Positions 8,711-17,097 of a stretch of 64,000 nucleotides of DNA are shown here, one piece after another. This DNA comes from Enterovibrio paralichthyis (GTDB taxonomy: Bacteria; Pseudomonadota; Gammaproteobacteria; Enterobacterales; Vibrionaceae). Position 1 is the stretch's first letter; every line of letters starts with the position of its first letter. The notes below the pieces were generated by a model. That model saw only the letters and a program-made list of their open reading frames with translations, searched no databases and was not told the DNA's origin. The DNA is taken from contig NZ_JAHUTS010000008.1 in NCBI RefSeq assembly GCF_019209835.1, forward strand, positions 167,847 through 231,846. Reading direction: 5' to 3'. The position numbers were made by a program, and so were the translations under genes.

Positions 8711-9760
8711 ATGAAAGAATTTATAGAAATTAATGGACGCCGCATAGGTCCTGATTACCCGCCGTATATCATTGCAGAACTTTCAGCGAACCATAATGGT
8801 GATATAAATCGTGCTTTCCAAATCATGGAAGAGGCTAAGCGAGCAGGAGCTGACGCGATAAAGCTGCAAACATATACTCATGAAACCATTACCGTAGACT
8901 GTGATTCAGAAGATTTTCAAATACATGGGGGACTTTGGGATGGTCAAACCTTGTATGAGCTCTACAAGGGAGCTCATATGCCTTGGGATTGGCATAAACC
9001 TTTGTTTGAAAAAGCGGCGGCGTTAGGGATTACCATTTTCAGTTCGCCATTTGATTTCACTGCGGTAGAACTGCTAGAAGAGCTAAATGCCCCAGCATAT
9101 AAGATTGCGTCATTTGAAGTTATCGATTTACCTCTGATTAAGCGTGTTGCGCAAACAGGTAAGCCAATGATTATTTCAACAGGCATGGCAGATGAAAACG
9201 AAATAGCCGCAGCGATTCAAACAGCGAGAGAGAACGGTTGCACAGAGTTGGTTGTTTTACATTGTGTCAGTGGTTATCCAGCTCCCGCTGATCAATATAA
9301 TCTGAGGACGATTGCCGATATCTCTAAACGCTTTGACGTCCTGTCGGGACTTTCAGACCACACTATTGATAATGCGACAGCAGTAGCATCGGTCGCACTG
9401 GGTGCATGTCTGATTGAAAAGCACGTAACAATGGACCGAAATGGTGGAGGACCTGACGACAGTTTCTCCTTGGAACCCAAGGAGCTTACAGCTCTTTGCC
9501 GAGACACCAGAACTGCTTGGCAGTCGCTTGGAAAAGTGAGCTATGAACGGACTGAAGCTGAAAAAGGGAATGTGAAGTTTCGACGTTCTTTGTATGTCGT
9601 CAAAGATGTACAAAGCGGTGAGTTGATTACACACGAAAATGTAAGAAGCATTCGACCGGGCTTCGGAATGCATCCTAGTATGCTAGAGTACGTTGTTGGG
9701 CAGAGATTTACTGTTGATATAAAGCTCGGCACCCCACTAAAAAATGAACACATATTATAA
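8711..9760 (+). CDS. pseI: Pseudaminic acid synthase
   Basis: 349 residues, NeuB family. The frame is open upstream to 8573, but that part only overlaps the PseH domain of the previous gene; ATG 8711 begins the normal sequence MKEFIEINGRRIGPDYPPYI. Motifs: IIAELSANHNGD (about residues 20-31) and KLQTYTHETIT for substrate and PEP binding, the SDHT segment near residue 215, and a C-terminal SAF domain from about residue 290 (SLYVVKDVQSGELIT). Family role: condenses the PseG product with PEP to make the nine-carbon pseudaminic acid. It starts 4 bases after the pseGH stop, within the same transcript. Confidence 0.95.
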   Translation: MKEFIEINGRRIGPDYPPYIIAELSANHNGDINRAFQIMEEAKRAGADAIKLQTYTHETITVDCDSEDFQIHGGLWDGQTLYELYKGAHMPWDWHKPLFEKAAALGITIFSSPFDFTAVELLEELNAPAYKIASFEVIDLPLIKRVAQTGKPMIISTGMADENEIAAAIQTARENGCTELVVLHCVSGYPAPADQYNLRTIADISKRFDVLSGLSDHTIDNATAVASVALGACLIEKHVTMDRNGGGPDDSFSLEPKELTALCRDTRTAWQSLGKVSYERTEAEKGNVKFRRSLYVVKDVQSGELITHENVRSIRPGFGMHPSMLEYVVGQRFTVDIKLGTPLKNEHIL

Positions 9761-9772
9761 ATAGGAGATTTT

Positions 9773-10450
9773 ATGACCAAAGGTTGGGATAAGGTTTACG
9801 AAGACCTGAGCAATATTGCTTACCCTGCAGAAGGCGTGATTCGTATCTTTAAAGGAACGTTTCCGAACTTGGATTTGACTCACTTTGACACGAATACAAA
9901 AATTCTGGACCTTGGGGCAGGTGATGGTCGCCACATTCTCCTGTTCAACAGTCTTGGTTATAAATGCCATGCTGTTGAGATCTCTGAATCTATCGTAAAT
10001 AACTTGTCTAGTGCTTTAACTGCAAGAGATATTGACTGTGATGTCAGAGTGGGTAAAGCAGAGAATGTACCATTTGAAGATGCTTCTTTCGATGCACTAC
10101 TATCTTGGAACAGTTACTATTACATGTCTGATGACAATGTTGATTTCGATAGTCACGTTGCAGAAATGGCCAGAGTATTGAAGCCTGGTGGAACATTGGT
10201 TTGCTCTATACCTACCAGTGAAAACTTTATTTTTAAAGATAGTGTTCCGCATGAAATCGAAGGCTACAGAGTAGTAGGTGATGATTACTTTGGGCTTAGA
10301 AATGGCCAGGTAATGCGCTGTATGTCGAGCCAAGATGAAGTTGTTGAGACGTTCAAAAGCCACTTTGACGATTTCCGATTGGCGACAATAGAAATGGATT
10401 GGTTTGGCTTATCATACAGATGGTTTGTATTTGTAGCTAAGAAGATTTAA
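9773..10450 (+). CDS. Class I SAM-dependent methyltransferase
   Basis: 225 residues with a Methyltransf_11-type core: motif I is ILDLGAGDGRHILLF (about residues 43-57), the acidic loop VEIS follows, and LKPGGTLVCSIP is motif III. The start has a good AGGAG at 7-base spacing, and the gene follows pseI after 12 bases, so it is the last gene of the Pse transcript. Family role: methyl transfer from SAM; the acceptor is unknown. Inference: O- or N-methylation of a sugar or of the acyl group made by the next gene set. A 542-base gap without a convincing gene follows. Confidence 0.8.
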   Translation: MTKGWDKVYEDLSNIAYPAEGVIRIFKGTFPNLDLTHFDTNTKILDLGAGDGRHILLFNSLGYKCHAVEISESIVNNLSSALTARDIDCDVRVGKAENVPFEDASFDALLSWNSYYYMSDDNVDFDSHVAEMARVLKPGGTLVCSIPTSENFIFKDSVPHEIEGYRVVGDDYFGLRNGQVMRCMSSQDEVVETFKSHFDDFRLATIEMDWFGLSYRWFVFVAKKI

Positions 10451-10992
10451 AGCATCGTTCAAACGGCGCGTAATCTGAATACTAGATCAATAACATAAAG
10501 GCAAACCCAGTCTCACGGCATTGTTTTTCGCTTAGACACTGGTCAATACATCACCTGTAGGTGTATCGAGCACTTGTGCAGCGAAGTTTAGACTGGGTTT
10601 GGCTTGGTGATGACAACAAATCCATTCATTAATTGTTTGTTTATTTGTGCGGCGATAGCGTAGTGACGTAAACATGGAGATAGGCTACATAAGATCTTGT
10701 AAAGCAAACAGAACGAAAACGTACTTTCAATTATCAGCACTGTTTCGATGATAATACCCTTAATTTTTAGCCTTTCACTCGAAACCTTGATGTTCATTAC
10801 AGCGCAACGAATTTATCGCGGTATTATCAATTCAGACGGTTTTCAAACCATGGTTGATTATTGCTTCTTGATACTGATTCTGCCATTGAGTTTGTCCCTT
10901 ATTTTTACTCGTATTGAGATTCGGATGATCTGATTGCGACATAAGCAGTTAGCTCACGGATTTAGGAAACAACGCCCTTAGGAGCATAAAAA
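10451..10992 (+). other. 542-base non-coding gap between the Pse operon and the acyl cassette
   Basis: No supported gene. A 12-base perfect inverted repeat, CAAACCCAGTCT at 10502-10513 and AGACTGGGTTTG at 10590-10601, encloses a small hairpin (CACCT at 10552-10556 / AGGTG at 10559-10563). GGCGATAGCGT at 10651-10661 differs by one base from the enterobacterial ops element GGCGGTAGCGT that recruits RfaH. A 61-codon hydrophobic frame at 10748-10933 has no recognised similarity and no convincing ribosome site. The stretch must also hold the promoter for the aldolase-like gene; I could not pick a clear -10/-35 pair. Confidence 0.5.
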
Positions 10993-12054
10993 ATGAATCC
11001 TACGATTCTAGAATGTACTCTCAGAGATGGGAGCTATGAAATTGATTTTCAGTTCTCCAAAAACGATACACTAAATATCTGTTCAGCTTTGGATAACGCA
11101 GGTTTCGAACTCATCGAGGTTGGGCATGGTGTTGGCCTAGGTGCCTCTGAAAAAAATATTGGTGTAGCGTTAGAGTCTGACGAGACATATATGCAAGCGG
11201 CAGCGAGTTCTGTATCCAAGGGGCGATGGGGAATGTTTGCCATCCCAGGGATTGCTGAGCTTCGTCACTTAGAGCTTGCAAAAGAGTATGATATGGACTT
11301 TGTCAGGGTCGGTTCAACTATCGAAGATTTTTCAAAGAGTGAGCCTTTTATTCGTTCTGCCAAGCAGAAAGATATGATGACATGTGTGAACTTCATGAAG
11401 TCTTATGCAGCAGCTCCGGAAGAATTAGCTCGTGCGGCTAGAGATGCTTTTAATATGGGAGTCGATGCGGTTTATGTTGTTGATTCTGCAGGAGGGATGC
11501 TACCAAATGAAGTTAAACTCTATGTTGAAGCGATCAAGGCAGAGAAGTCAGATGCGGTAATCGGCTTTCACGGACACAATAATCTAGGTTTAGGGGTTGG
11601 AAATGCCTTAGCGGCTCTTGAGGCTGGAGCGACGATTATTGATACCTCGTTACAAGGGTTTGGTAGAAGTGCAGGTAACACCACTACGGAGCAAATGATA
11701 GGCTGTCTTGCTCGTATGGGGTTAGAAGGCCATATTGATCCTATCCATGTTATGGATATCGGTGAAGATTTGATTAAGCCAATGATTGAGAAACGAGGGC
11801 TTACTTCAATTGACACGGTGTCGGGTATGTCTTTGTTCCATTCTAGCTATATGCCAACAATTCATGAAATGTCAGTTAAATATCGAATTGATCCCCGTCA
11901 ATTGATTGCATCTGTATGTAGCGAAGACATTGTTAACGCATCACTGGAACTGGTAGAGCGACATGCGAAATTAATTGCTGATACTAAGAGTTCTAAGGGA
12001 GCATGGAAGCCAAGTTATCGAAACTATTATATTAATGAACAAGCGGCACTATGA
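10993..12054 (+). CDS. DRE-TIM metallolyase, 4-hydroxy-2-oxoacid aldolase-like
   Basis: 353 residues, HMGL-like TIM barrel similar to the MhpE/DmpG aldolases and isopropylmalate synthase-type enzymes. The metal-site start ECTLRDGSYEIDFQF (residues 7-21) and the FHGHNNLGLGVGNALAA segment (about residues 191-207, with the HxH metal ligands) are present, as is a C-terminal DmpG-like extension. Odd point: in DmpG/BphI a histidine follows LRDG by one residue and acts as catalytic base; here that place is Tyr15, so simple 4-hydroxy-2-oxovalerate cleavage is doubtful. The start has TAGGAG upstream. It overlaps the ligase by 4 bases and opens the seven-gene coupled set. Inference: builds a small oxo- or hydroxy-acid carbon skeleton from pyruvate and an aldehyde or acyl donor. 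Confidence 0.8.
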   Translation: MNPTILECTLRDGSYEIDFQFSKNDTLNICSALDNAGFELIEVGHGVGLGASEKNIGVALESDETYMQAAASSVSKGRWGMFAIPGIAELRHLELAKEYDMDFVRVGSTIEDFSKSEPFIRSAKQKDMMTCVNFMKSYAAAPEELARAARDAFNMGVDAVYVVDSAGGMLPNEVKLYVEAIKAEKSDAVIGFHGHNNLGLGVGNALAALEAGATIIDTSLQGFGRSAGNTTTEQMIGCLARMGLEGHIDPIHVMDIGEDLIKPMIEKRGLTSIDTVSGMSLFHSSYMPTIHEMSVKYRIDPRQLIASVCSEDIVNASLELVERHAKLIADTKSSKGAWKPSYRNYYINEQAAL

Positions 12055-13403
12055 TTAACGAAATATTTAAAGATAGGGAAAATATTGCAATTGAATATCA
12101 GGGAAGAGCGGTTTCTTACCCAGAACTATCGGGTTTGGTCTTTTTTTATGAATGTGAACTTGAAAAAAAAGGCTTAGTAAAAGGCTCACGTGTTTGTTTG
12201 AACGTGGCTGACCCTTTAGAGTATTTTGTAATATTGCTGTCTTGTTTTTCCAAGGGAATAGTTGTTTGCCCGCTATCAGATAGCTATTCAGAAGAATATA
12301 AATCAACAATCCTTGAAATATTTAAGCCGTCCGAGATCATTGAAGGCGGAAGTGCTTTCCCTGTCCCTATCCCTTTGCCTGATGAAGATTGGAAAAGCGG
12401 CAGTATTGACCCAGACGGCCTAGCAATGGTGACGTTCACCTCTGGAACTACAGGCGTTCCAAAGGGAGTTTGCCATAGCCTTGGTAACCTTTTAAGTTGT
12501 TCGAAAGCGTTTAACGCACATAACGGATTGGATTCATCTACAAGAATGTTGCACGTTATGCCAAAGTTCTATATGGCCGGCATTCTAAACACTTTTTTGA
12601 GTCCACTAGTGGCTGGTGGTTCGGTTGTTATAGCAGATACATTCTCTGCACAGAATGCCCATCAACTGTTCAAGAAATTCTATGAGACCGAGTCAAACAC
12701 AGTTTGGCTAAGCCCATCTATGTTGATGTTATCATCTAAAATGACGCGTGATAGCAAAGTGATAGACTGGGTAGGACAGATCAAAGCCAAGTTGTTTATT
12801 GGGACCGCCCCTTTACCTTCAGGTACGAAGAAGTTTGCAGAAGACAAATTTTCAGTTGAGTTGTTGGAAAGCTACGGCACAAGTGAACTCTTGTTTATTT
12901 CCAGTGCAGTATCAGGTGAAGGGCACTGTGACGGGGTAGGTAGACTGCTGGACGGTGTAGAGTTAACAGTGGCAGAAGATGGCGAGCTTATCGTACATAC
13001 TCCTTGGGCAATGATGGGCTATTTAAATGCCGATGGCCTAGGCTTCAACACGGGCGATACGGGATTTATCGAGCAGCAACACTTACACATTTCTGGAAGA
13101 AAGAAAGACATCATAATTAAGGGAGGGCAGAATATCAGCCCAAGACACGTAGAAGAGGTCGCCCTTGGCTTTTCAGGAATATCTGAAGCGACAGTTGCTG
13201 CTGTTCCGCACTCTTTTTGGGGTGAAGTTCCTTGGCTGTTTGTTATTCCTTCTCCTGAATTCGACATCGAAAAGTTAAAAATCTGGCTGAACGAGAAGTT
13301 ATCAAAAGATACGCAGCCTGAAAAAATAGTAGTGCTTGATGACTTTCCGAGGACAGTGACCGGTAAAGTGATAAAAAGCGAACTGATTGAGAAGTATTCT
13401 TGA
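12051..13403 (+). CDS. AMP-dependent acid:thiol ligase (acyl-adenylating enzyme)
   Basis: 450 residues, ANL superfamily. The ATP phosphate loop is FTSGTTGVPKGVCH (about residues 126-139), the adenine motif YGTSE, the hinge region NTGDTGF...GRKKDIIIKGGQNISP, and the terminal catalytic lysine in TVTGKVIKSE. All core motifs are intact. Family role: activates a carboxylic acid as acyl-AMP and passes it to CoA or to the phosphopantetheine arm of a carrier protein. A carrier protein is encoded 1.3 kb downstream in the same coupled set, so it is the likely acceptor. The same pairing of ligase and ACP is known from the tetronate branch (rfbK, rfbL) of the Vibrio cholerae O1 antigen. The gene overlaps both neighbours by 4 bases (ATGA). 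Confidence 0.85.
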   Translation: MINEIFKDRENIAIEYQGRAVSYPELSGLVFFYECELEKKGLVKGSRVCLNVADPLEYFVILLSCFSKGIVVCPLSDSYSEEYKSTILEIFKPSEIIEGGSAFPVPIPLPDEDWKSGSIDPDGLAMVTFTSGTTGVPKGVCHSLGNLLSCSKAFNAHNGLDSSTRMLHVMPKFYMAGILNTFLSPLVAGGSVVIADTFSAQNAHQLFKKFYETESNTVWLSPSMLMLSSKMTRDSKVIDWVGQIKAKLFIGTAPLPSGTKKFAEDKFSVELLESYGTSELLFISSAVSGEGHCDGVGRLLDGVELTVAEDGELIVHTPWAMMGYLNADGLGFNTGDTGFIEQQHLHISGRKKDIIIKGGQNISPRHVEEVALGFSGISEATVAAVPHSFWGEVPWLFVIPSPEFDIEKLKIWLNEKLSKDTQPEKIVVLDDFPRTVTGKVIKSELIEKYS

Positions 13404-14017
13404 TGATTATTGGTTTTTCGCATTTGATTGTGAACAGCAGTGATGTAGAGAAAGATTCGGCTCATATTATAGAGCAAGGCTATCACTGTTCTTTTTCCGA
13501 GGTTGGGTTAGAGAACAACGCATCAAAGAAACAGTTGCTGACGGAGTACTCAAGAGAACACGATATTCACTTGTATCGGGTTGCAGACGGGTACGACATT
13601 GAGCTAATTAACCATCACAGTCAGTGCAACGTCGTACAGGATAGAATCTTTTATAAAGACAAAATTCTAAATATCGTGATGCCCGATGGAAGTGTGGCTG
13701 AGGAACTGCAGTTCTGGGAGCAGCTAGGCTTTAAAACCACAGAGAGTTCTGCCTTCTTAAAGCGCCCAGTCCCCTCTTGGAACGTTGAAATGTGCTTTAC
13801 AGAGGTCCCAGACAAACTGGTTGAGCAGAAACTAGACATATCTGGAGTGACCTCCATTGCATTTATTGTAAAGAAGATTGAAAATTTCGTTCTTAAGCTA
13901 GAAAACATTGCCCCCTGGGTGTCTGAGTTATTCAAACTGACAGTGGATGGAAACGAGCTATCGATCGTTCTGTTCAAGACACCGTCAGGAATTATTGTGG
14001 AACTGATTGAGGTATAA
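13400..14017 (+). CDS. VOC (glyoxalase/dioxygenase fold) family protein
   Basis: 205 residues. The N-terminus MMIIGFSHLIVNSSDV with His8, the strand DGYDIELINH, and the C-terminal SGIIVELIEV are the metal-ligand His/Glu pattern and repeated beta-alpha-beta strands of vicinal oxygen chelate proteins. The corresponding His of the later module (VTSIAFIVK) appears to be Ala, so only part of the usual metal site is evident. Family role ranges from isomerase and epimerase to dioxygenase; the reaction here is unknown. It is locked by 4-base and 1-base junctions between the ligase and the cyclase gene, so it should act on the same acyl intermediate, perhaps as an epimerase or dehydratase (inference). 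Confidence 0.7.
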   Translation: MMIIGFSHLIVNSSDVEKDSAHIIEQGYHCSFSEVGLENNASKKQLLTEYSREHDIHLYRVADGYDIELINHHSQCNVVQDRIFYKDKILNIVMPDGSVAEELQFWEQLGFKTTESSAFLKRPVPSWNVEMCFTEVPDKLVEQKLDISGVTSIAFIVKKIENFVLKLENIAPWVSELFKLTVDGNELSIVLFKTPSGIIVELIEV

Positions 14018-14018
14018 C

Positions 14019-14681
14019 ATGAAAATCACGGACTTATCGATGATGCTTGAAGAGGGGATGCAGACATTTGCTGCACACTGGCATCCATTTTTTGAATCGA
14101 CTCAGTTAGGGCGACATGGCATTGAGAACAGGGAAACCAGGAAAATAATTCTTGGTACACATACTGGAACACATATCGATGCACCAAGACACTTCATCGC
14201 TAGGGGAGAGACGATTGAAAATGTTCCACTTGAACAGATAAATGGTCCCGCATTAGTGGTCGACTTCTCTGCTCTACCTGATAAGCATGAAATCAGCAGA
14301 GAGGAGTTATGTGATGCTCTCAATAATCGTTGTCCAGAAAGGTTGATTGCGAGGTTCGACTGGGATTTGAAGTTGAACACAAACGAGTATTACACAGATC
14401 ACGCTTTTTTCTCTGAAGAAGCCTGCCAGTGGCTTGTTGACAATGGTTGTCGTGTCATCGCTCTTGATACTCCTCAGCCAGACAACCCGCTTAACGGAAG
14501 AGGGGCTGAGAAAGATGCACCAAATCATAAAATCCTGCTGGGAGCAGGAACGGTGATAGTGGAATACTTAGTGGATATTCGGAAGTTATCACAGCAGGAA
14601 GTAACATTGATTGTAGCTCCTTTAAAAATCAAAGGTGGAGATGGTGCTCCTGTAAGGTGCTTTGTGATCGAGGAAATGTAA
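14019..14681 (+). CDS. Cyclase / kynurenine formamidase-like hydrolase (PF04199)
   Basis: 220 residues from ATG 14019, which has TTGAGG at good spacing and lies one base after the VOC stop; a TTG four codons earlier is less likely. The family motif is HTGTHIDAPRHF (residues 48-59), with the metal-binding His/Asp/His of the putative cyclase family, and DTPQPDNPLN and GAPVRCFVIEE are also typical. Known relatives hydrolyse N-formylkynurenine, isatin or lactams, or act as cyclases in polyketide synthesis. Inference: ring opening, ring closing or dehydration of the acyl intermediate made by this gene set. Its stop codon shares one base with the start of the ACP gene (taATG). Confidence 0.8.
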   Translation: MKITDLSMMLEEGMQTFAAHWHPFFESTQLGRHGIENRETRKIILGTHTGTHIDAPRHFIARGETIENVPLEQINGPALVVDFSALPDKHEISREELCDALNNRCPERLIARFDWDLKLNTNEYYTDHAFFSEEACQWLVDNGCRVIALDTPQPDNPLNGRGAEKDAPNHKILLGAGTVIVEYLVDIRKLSQQEVTLIVAPLKIKGGDGAPVRCFVIEEM

Positions 14682-14917
14682 TGACCGTAAAAAATAAAAT
14701 TATAGAATGGTTCGAAACGCAGTCTGGTCAAAAGAACATAGATACTAAGTCAAATTACTTCGAGCAAGGTCTAATCGATTCGTTTGATGTGATTATGTTA
14801 ATGGATTTTTGCGAGTCAGAGATGAGTGTGACTTTTTCAGAAGTTCAGTTTGAGGACAGACGTTTCTCTACCATTGATGGCTTGGTTGATATCATTCAAG
14901 AGTTAAAGGGTGAATGA
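14681..14917 (+). CDS. Acyl carrier protein
   Basis: 78 residues from ATG 14681, which shares one base with the upstream stop. The phosphopantetheine site is GLIDSFD, with Ser34 as the attachment residue, preceded by the usual helix I and the loop NYFEQG; the protein is acidic and of normal ACP length. It is not the fatty-acid ACP, which has DSLD and sits with fab genes. Inference: it carries the acid activated by the AMP-ligase of the same cluster and hands it to the acyltransferase encoded immediately downstream (8-base overlap). The 4'-phosphopantetheinyl transferase would have to come from elsewhere in the genome. Confidence 0.88.
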   Translation: MTVKNKIIEWFETQSGQKNIDTKSNYFEQGLIDSFDVIMLMDFCESEMSVTFSEVQFEDRRFSTIDGLVDIIQELKGE

Positions 14918-15695
14918 TTTGGCGTCTTCTTACACTTACGAAGAGTTAGTAGCAGCAGTCAGAGCTGTCGGTGTTAAAGAAAACGATATTTTATTTTGTC
15001 ATAGCAATGTCGGTTTTTTAGGGGTGCCTGAGGGCTTAAAAGACAGGCAGGCCATACTAGAGCTTATATTATCAGCTATTCAAGATGTAATTGGTGAGGA
15101 AGGCACATTGGTTGTGCCCACATTCACTTACTCGTTTGGTAAGAACGAGATATTTGATGTTGATAGCTCGGTGTCAAATTGTGGTGCTTTTTCTGAGTTT
15201 ATAAGAATGCACCCAAGTGCTTTTCGCAGCAATGATCCGTCAGTGTCTGTTGCTGCCATTGGGAGAAAGGCTCAAGATCTCACTAAAAACATCCCTCAGG
15301 ATGCATACTCTGAAGACAGTGTGTTTGGTCGTTTAGTGAAGCAAAGAGTTCGTATTTTCAATATTAATTTTGATGCAGGTACAACACTACTTCATTACTT
15401 AGAAAAGCAATGCCAAGTTTCTTACCGCTTTGATAAGACATTCCATGGTGAGAAAATGGAAGATGGGTGCTTAGTTCAATCAGCATCAACATTGTGGGTC
15501 AGAGATATGGACCTTGAAGGTAGTGATGCAAACTTTGACGCCTTTAACCGCTATGTTTCAAACGCGGCCTTGTATAAGCGATGCAGTGTTGGCCGAGGAA
15601 GTATCGGCAGTATATCTATCGAAGATGTGGAACAAGCGTTTAATTTGCTTTATCAGCAAGATGCTTGGTTTTTGACAGATAGGTACACCAAATGA
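14910..15695 (+). CDS. AAC(3)-family N-acyltransferase
   Basis: 261 residues, antibiotic acetyltransferase AAC(3) family (PF02522): LFCHSNVGFLGVPEG near the N-terminus, GTLVVPTFTYSFG, and RSNDPSVSVAAIG where the family usually has RS.HP..SV.A.G. The NINFDAGTTLLHYLE segment matches the family's GxGxxxNTxLHxxE, but the usual histidine before the Asp is Phe. Members in polysaccharide loci are thought to acylate amino sugars rather than drugs. Position directly after the ACP suggests an acyl-ACP donor (inference). Start: GTG 14910 overlaps the ACP gene but its AAAGGG lies too close; TTG 14919 has AAAGGG at about 8 bases and is a fair alternative. The 3' end overlaps the next gene by 4 bases. Confidence 0.8.
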   Translation: MNDLASSYTYEELVAAVRAVGVKENDILFCHSNVGFLGVPEGLKDRQAILELILSAIQDVIGEEGTLVVPTFTYSFGKNEIFDVDSSVSNCGAFSEFIRMHPSAFRSNDPSVSVAAIGRKAQDLTKNIPQDAYSEDSVFGRLVKQRVRIFNINFDAGTTLLHYLEKQCQVSYRFDKTFHGEKMEDGCLVQSASTLWVRDMDLEGSDANFDAFNRYVSNAALYKRCSVGRGSIGSISIEDVEQAFNLLYQQDAWFLTDRYTK

Positions 15696-16966
15696 CTGAT
15701 AGTGGCGATGAAATGTATCAGCTTGGGAAGCGCTTGTTTCCTATTTGCAGAAGCCTGACAGGAAATGGCGTAAGGGAAACACTTCAGATTTTGAAAGAAG
15801 AATTCCCTGAGCTAGAAATTTTCTCTGTGCCGTCTGGTATGAAGGCTTTTGACTGGACAGTACCTGATGAGTGGAATGTACATGATGCATATATTCTTGA
15901 TCCATCAGGGAAGAAAGTTATTGATTTCAAAGAGTCAAACTTACATGTCGTTGGTTATTCAGAGCCTGTAGACAAGACTCTTGATTTGGCTGATTTGGTA
16001 GAACGTATTCACACCCTGCCAGAACAACCTGACGCGATACCTTATATCACTTCTTATTATTCTCGTTACTGGGGCTTTTGTGCGACTGAAAAGCAGATAA
16101 CAGCACTTCAACCCGGTAAGTACAGAGCAGTAATCGACTCTCAACTTGAACCTGGCGAACTAAATTATGGCGAGATAATTCTTCCGGGTGAAAGTGAAAA
16201 AGAAATTCTTATCTCTACCTATGTATGCCACCCATCCATGGCGAATAATGAGCTTTCTGGCCCATTGGTTTCAATATATTTAGGGAAGTGGTTAAAAACA
16301 TTAAAGAATAGAAAATACACATATCGCATTGTTTTTGTACCAGAAACGATCGGTGCAATTGTCTATATAAGCAGACATCTGGAAAGTCTAAAACAAAATG
16401 TTATAGCCGGCTTTATGGTGACATGTGTTGGAGATGAAAGGGCGTACTCTTATCTTCCTTCTAGAAATGGAGAAACCCTTGCGGACCACGCTGCAAGACA
16501 TGCGTTAAAACACATTGACCCAGCGTATAAAGTATATGAGTGGAGAGACCGAGGAAGTGACGAAAGGCAGTATTGCTCGCCAGGCGTTGACCTTCCGGTT
16601 GCGACCATCATGAGATCTAAATATGCGGAGTATCCGGAGTATCATACATCGTTGGATAACTTTGATTTGGTAACGCCAAAAGGTTTGACTGGTGGACTGA
16701 ATGCGTTAAAGCAGGCAGTATCAATTATTGAAAACAATTGCTATCCCAAAATTAATGTATTATGCGAACCTCAACTTGGAAAAAGAGGGCTTTATCCGAG
16801 TTTGAGTACTAAAGATACACAAAGTCAAGTTCAGTTGATGATGGACTTTATGAGCTATGCTGATGGCACCAAGTCACTATTAGAAATTGCTGACATGGTA
16901 AATTGTTCATTTTTTGACCTTCATCGTATTTATGTCAAACTTGATGAAGCAAACTTAATTGAATAG
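15692..16966 (+). CDS. DUF4910 family (M28-like aminopeptidase fold) hydrolase
   Basis: 424 residues of the DUF4910/DUF2172 type. The N-terminus YQLGKRLFPICRSLTGNGVRETL is a hallmark of the family; STYVCHPSMANNELSGP (about residues 170-186) and EYPEYHTSLDNFD (about residues 310-322) supply the metal ligands of the zinc aminopeptidase fold; the last ~75 residues look like a winged helix. These proteins are frequent in O-antigen, capsule and flagellin-glycan loci, but I know of no settled reaction. Inference: hydrolysis or transfer at an amide bond of the acylated amino sugar, or release of a protecting amino-acyl group. It is the last gene of the coupled set; 131 bases follow before the next start. 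Confidence 0.8.
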   Translation: MTDSGDEMYQLGKRLFPICRSLTGNGVRETLQILKEEFPELEIFSVPSGMKAFDWTVPDEWNVHDAYILDPSGKKVIDFKESNLHVVGYSEPVDKTLDLADLVERIHTLPEQPDAIPYITSYYSRYWGFCATEKQITALQPGKYRAVIDSQLEPGELNYGEIILPGESEKEILISTYVCHPSMANNELSGPLVSIYLGKWLKTLKNRKYTYRIVFVPETIGAIVYISRHLESLKQNVIAGFMVTCVGDERAYSYLPSRNGETLADHAARHALKHIDPAYKVYEWRDRGSDERQYCSPGVDLPVATIMRSKYAEYPEYHTSLDNFDLVTPKGLTGGLNALKQAVSIIENNCYPKINVLCEPQLGKRGLYPSLSTKDTQSQVQLMMDFMSYADGTKSLLEIADMVNCSFFDLHRIYVKLDEANLIE

Positions 16967-17097
16967 ATATGGCGTGCTAGATTTTTAATTCATGAAAAAT
17001 AATGGGAGTGTACTGATACATTAAACGTATCGCTTCCCACTGGCTATAGAAATAACATCGTAACCGATTTTCGTTTTAGTTATTTGGTTTTATAAAT

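Noticed and set aside
10501..10603. Integron attC site or insertion-sequence remnant
   Set aside because: The inverted repeat lacks the attC core boxes, and no transposase or integrase fragment is readable on either strand.
10748..10933. Small 61-residue hydrophobic protein
   Set aside because: No ribosome site of quality and no recognisable family; such frames arise readily in AT-rich spacers.
14007..14018. TTG start for the cyclase-family gene
   Set aside because: ATG 14019 has a better-placed GAGG and matches the usual N-terminus.
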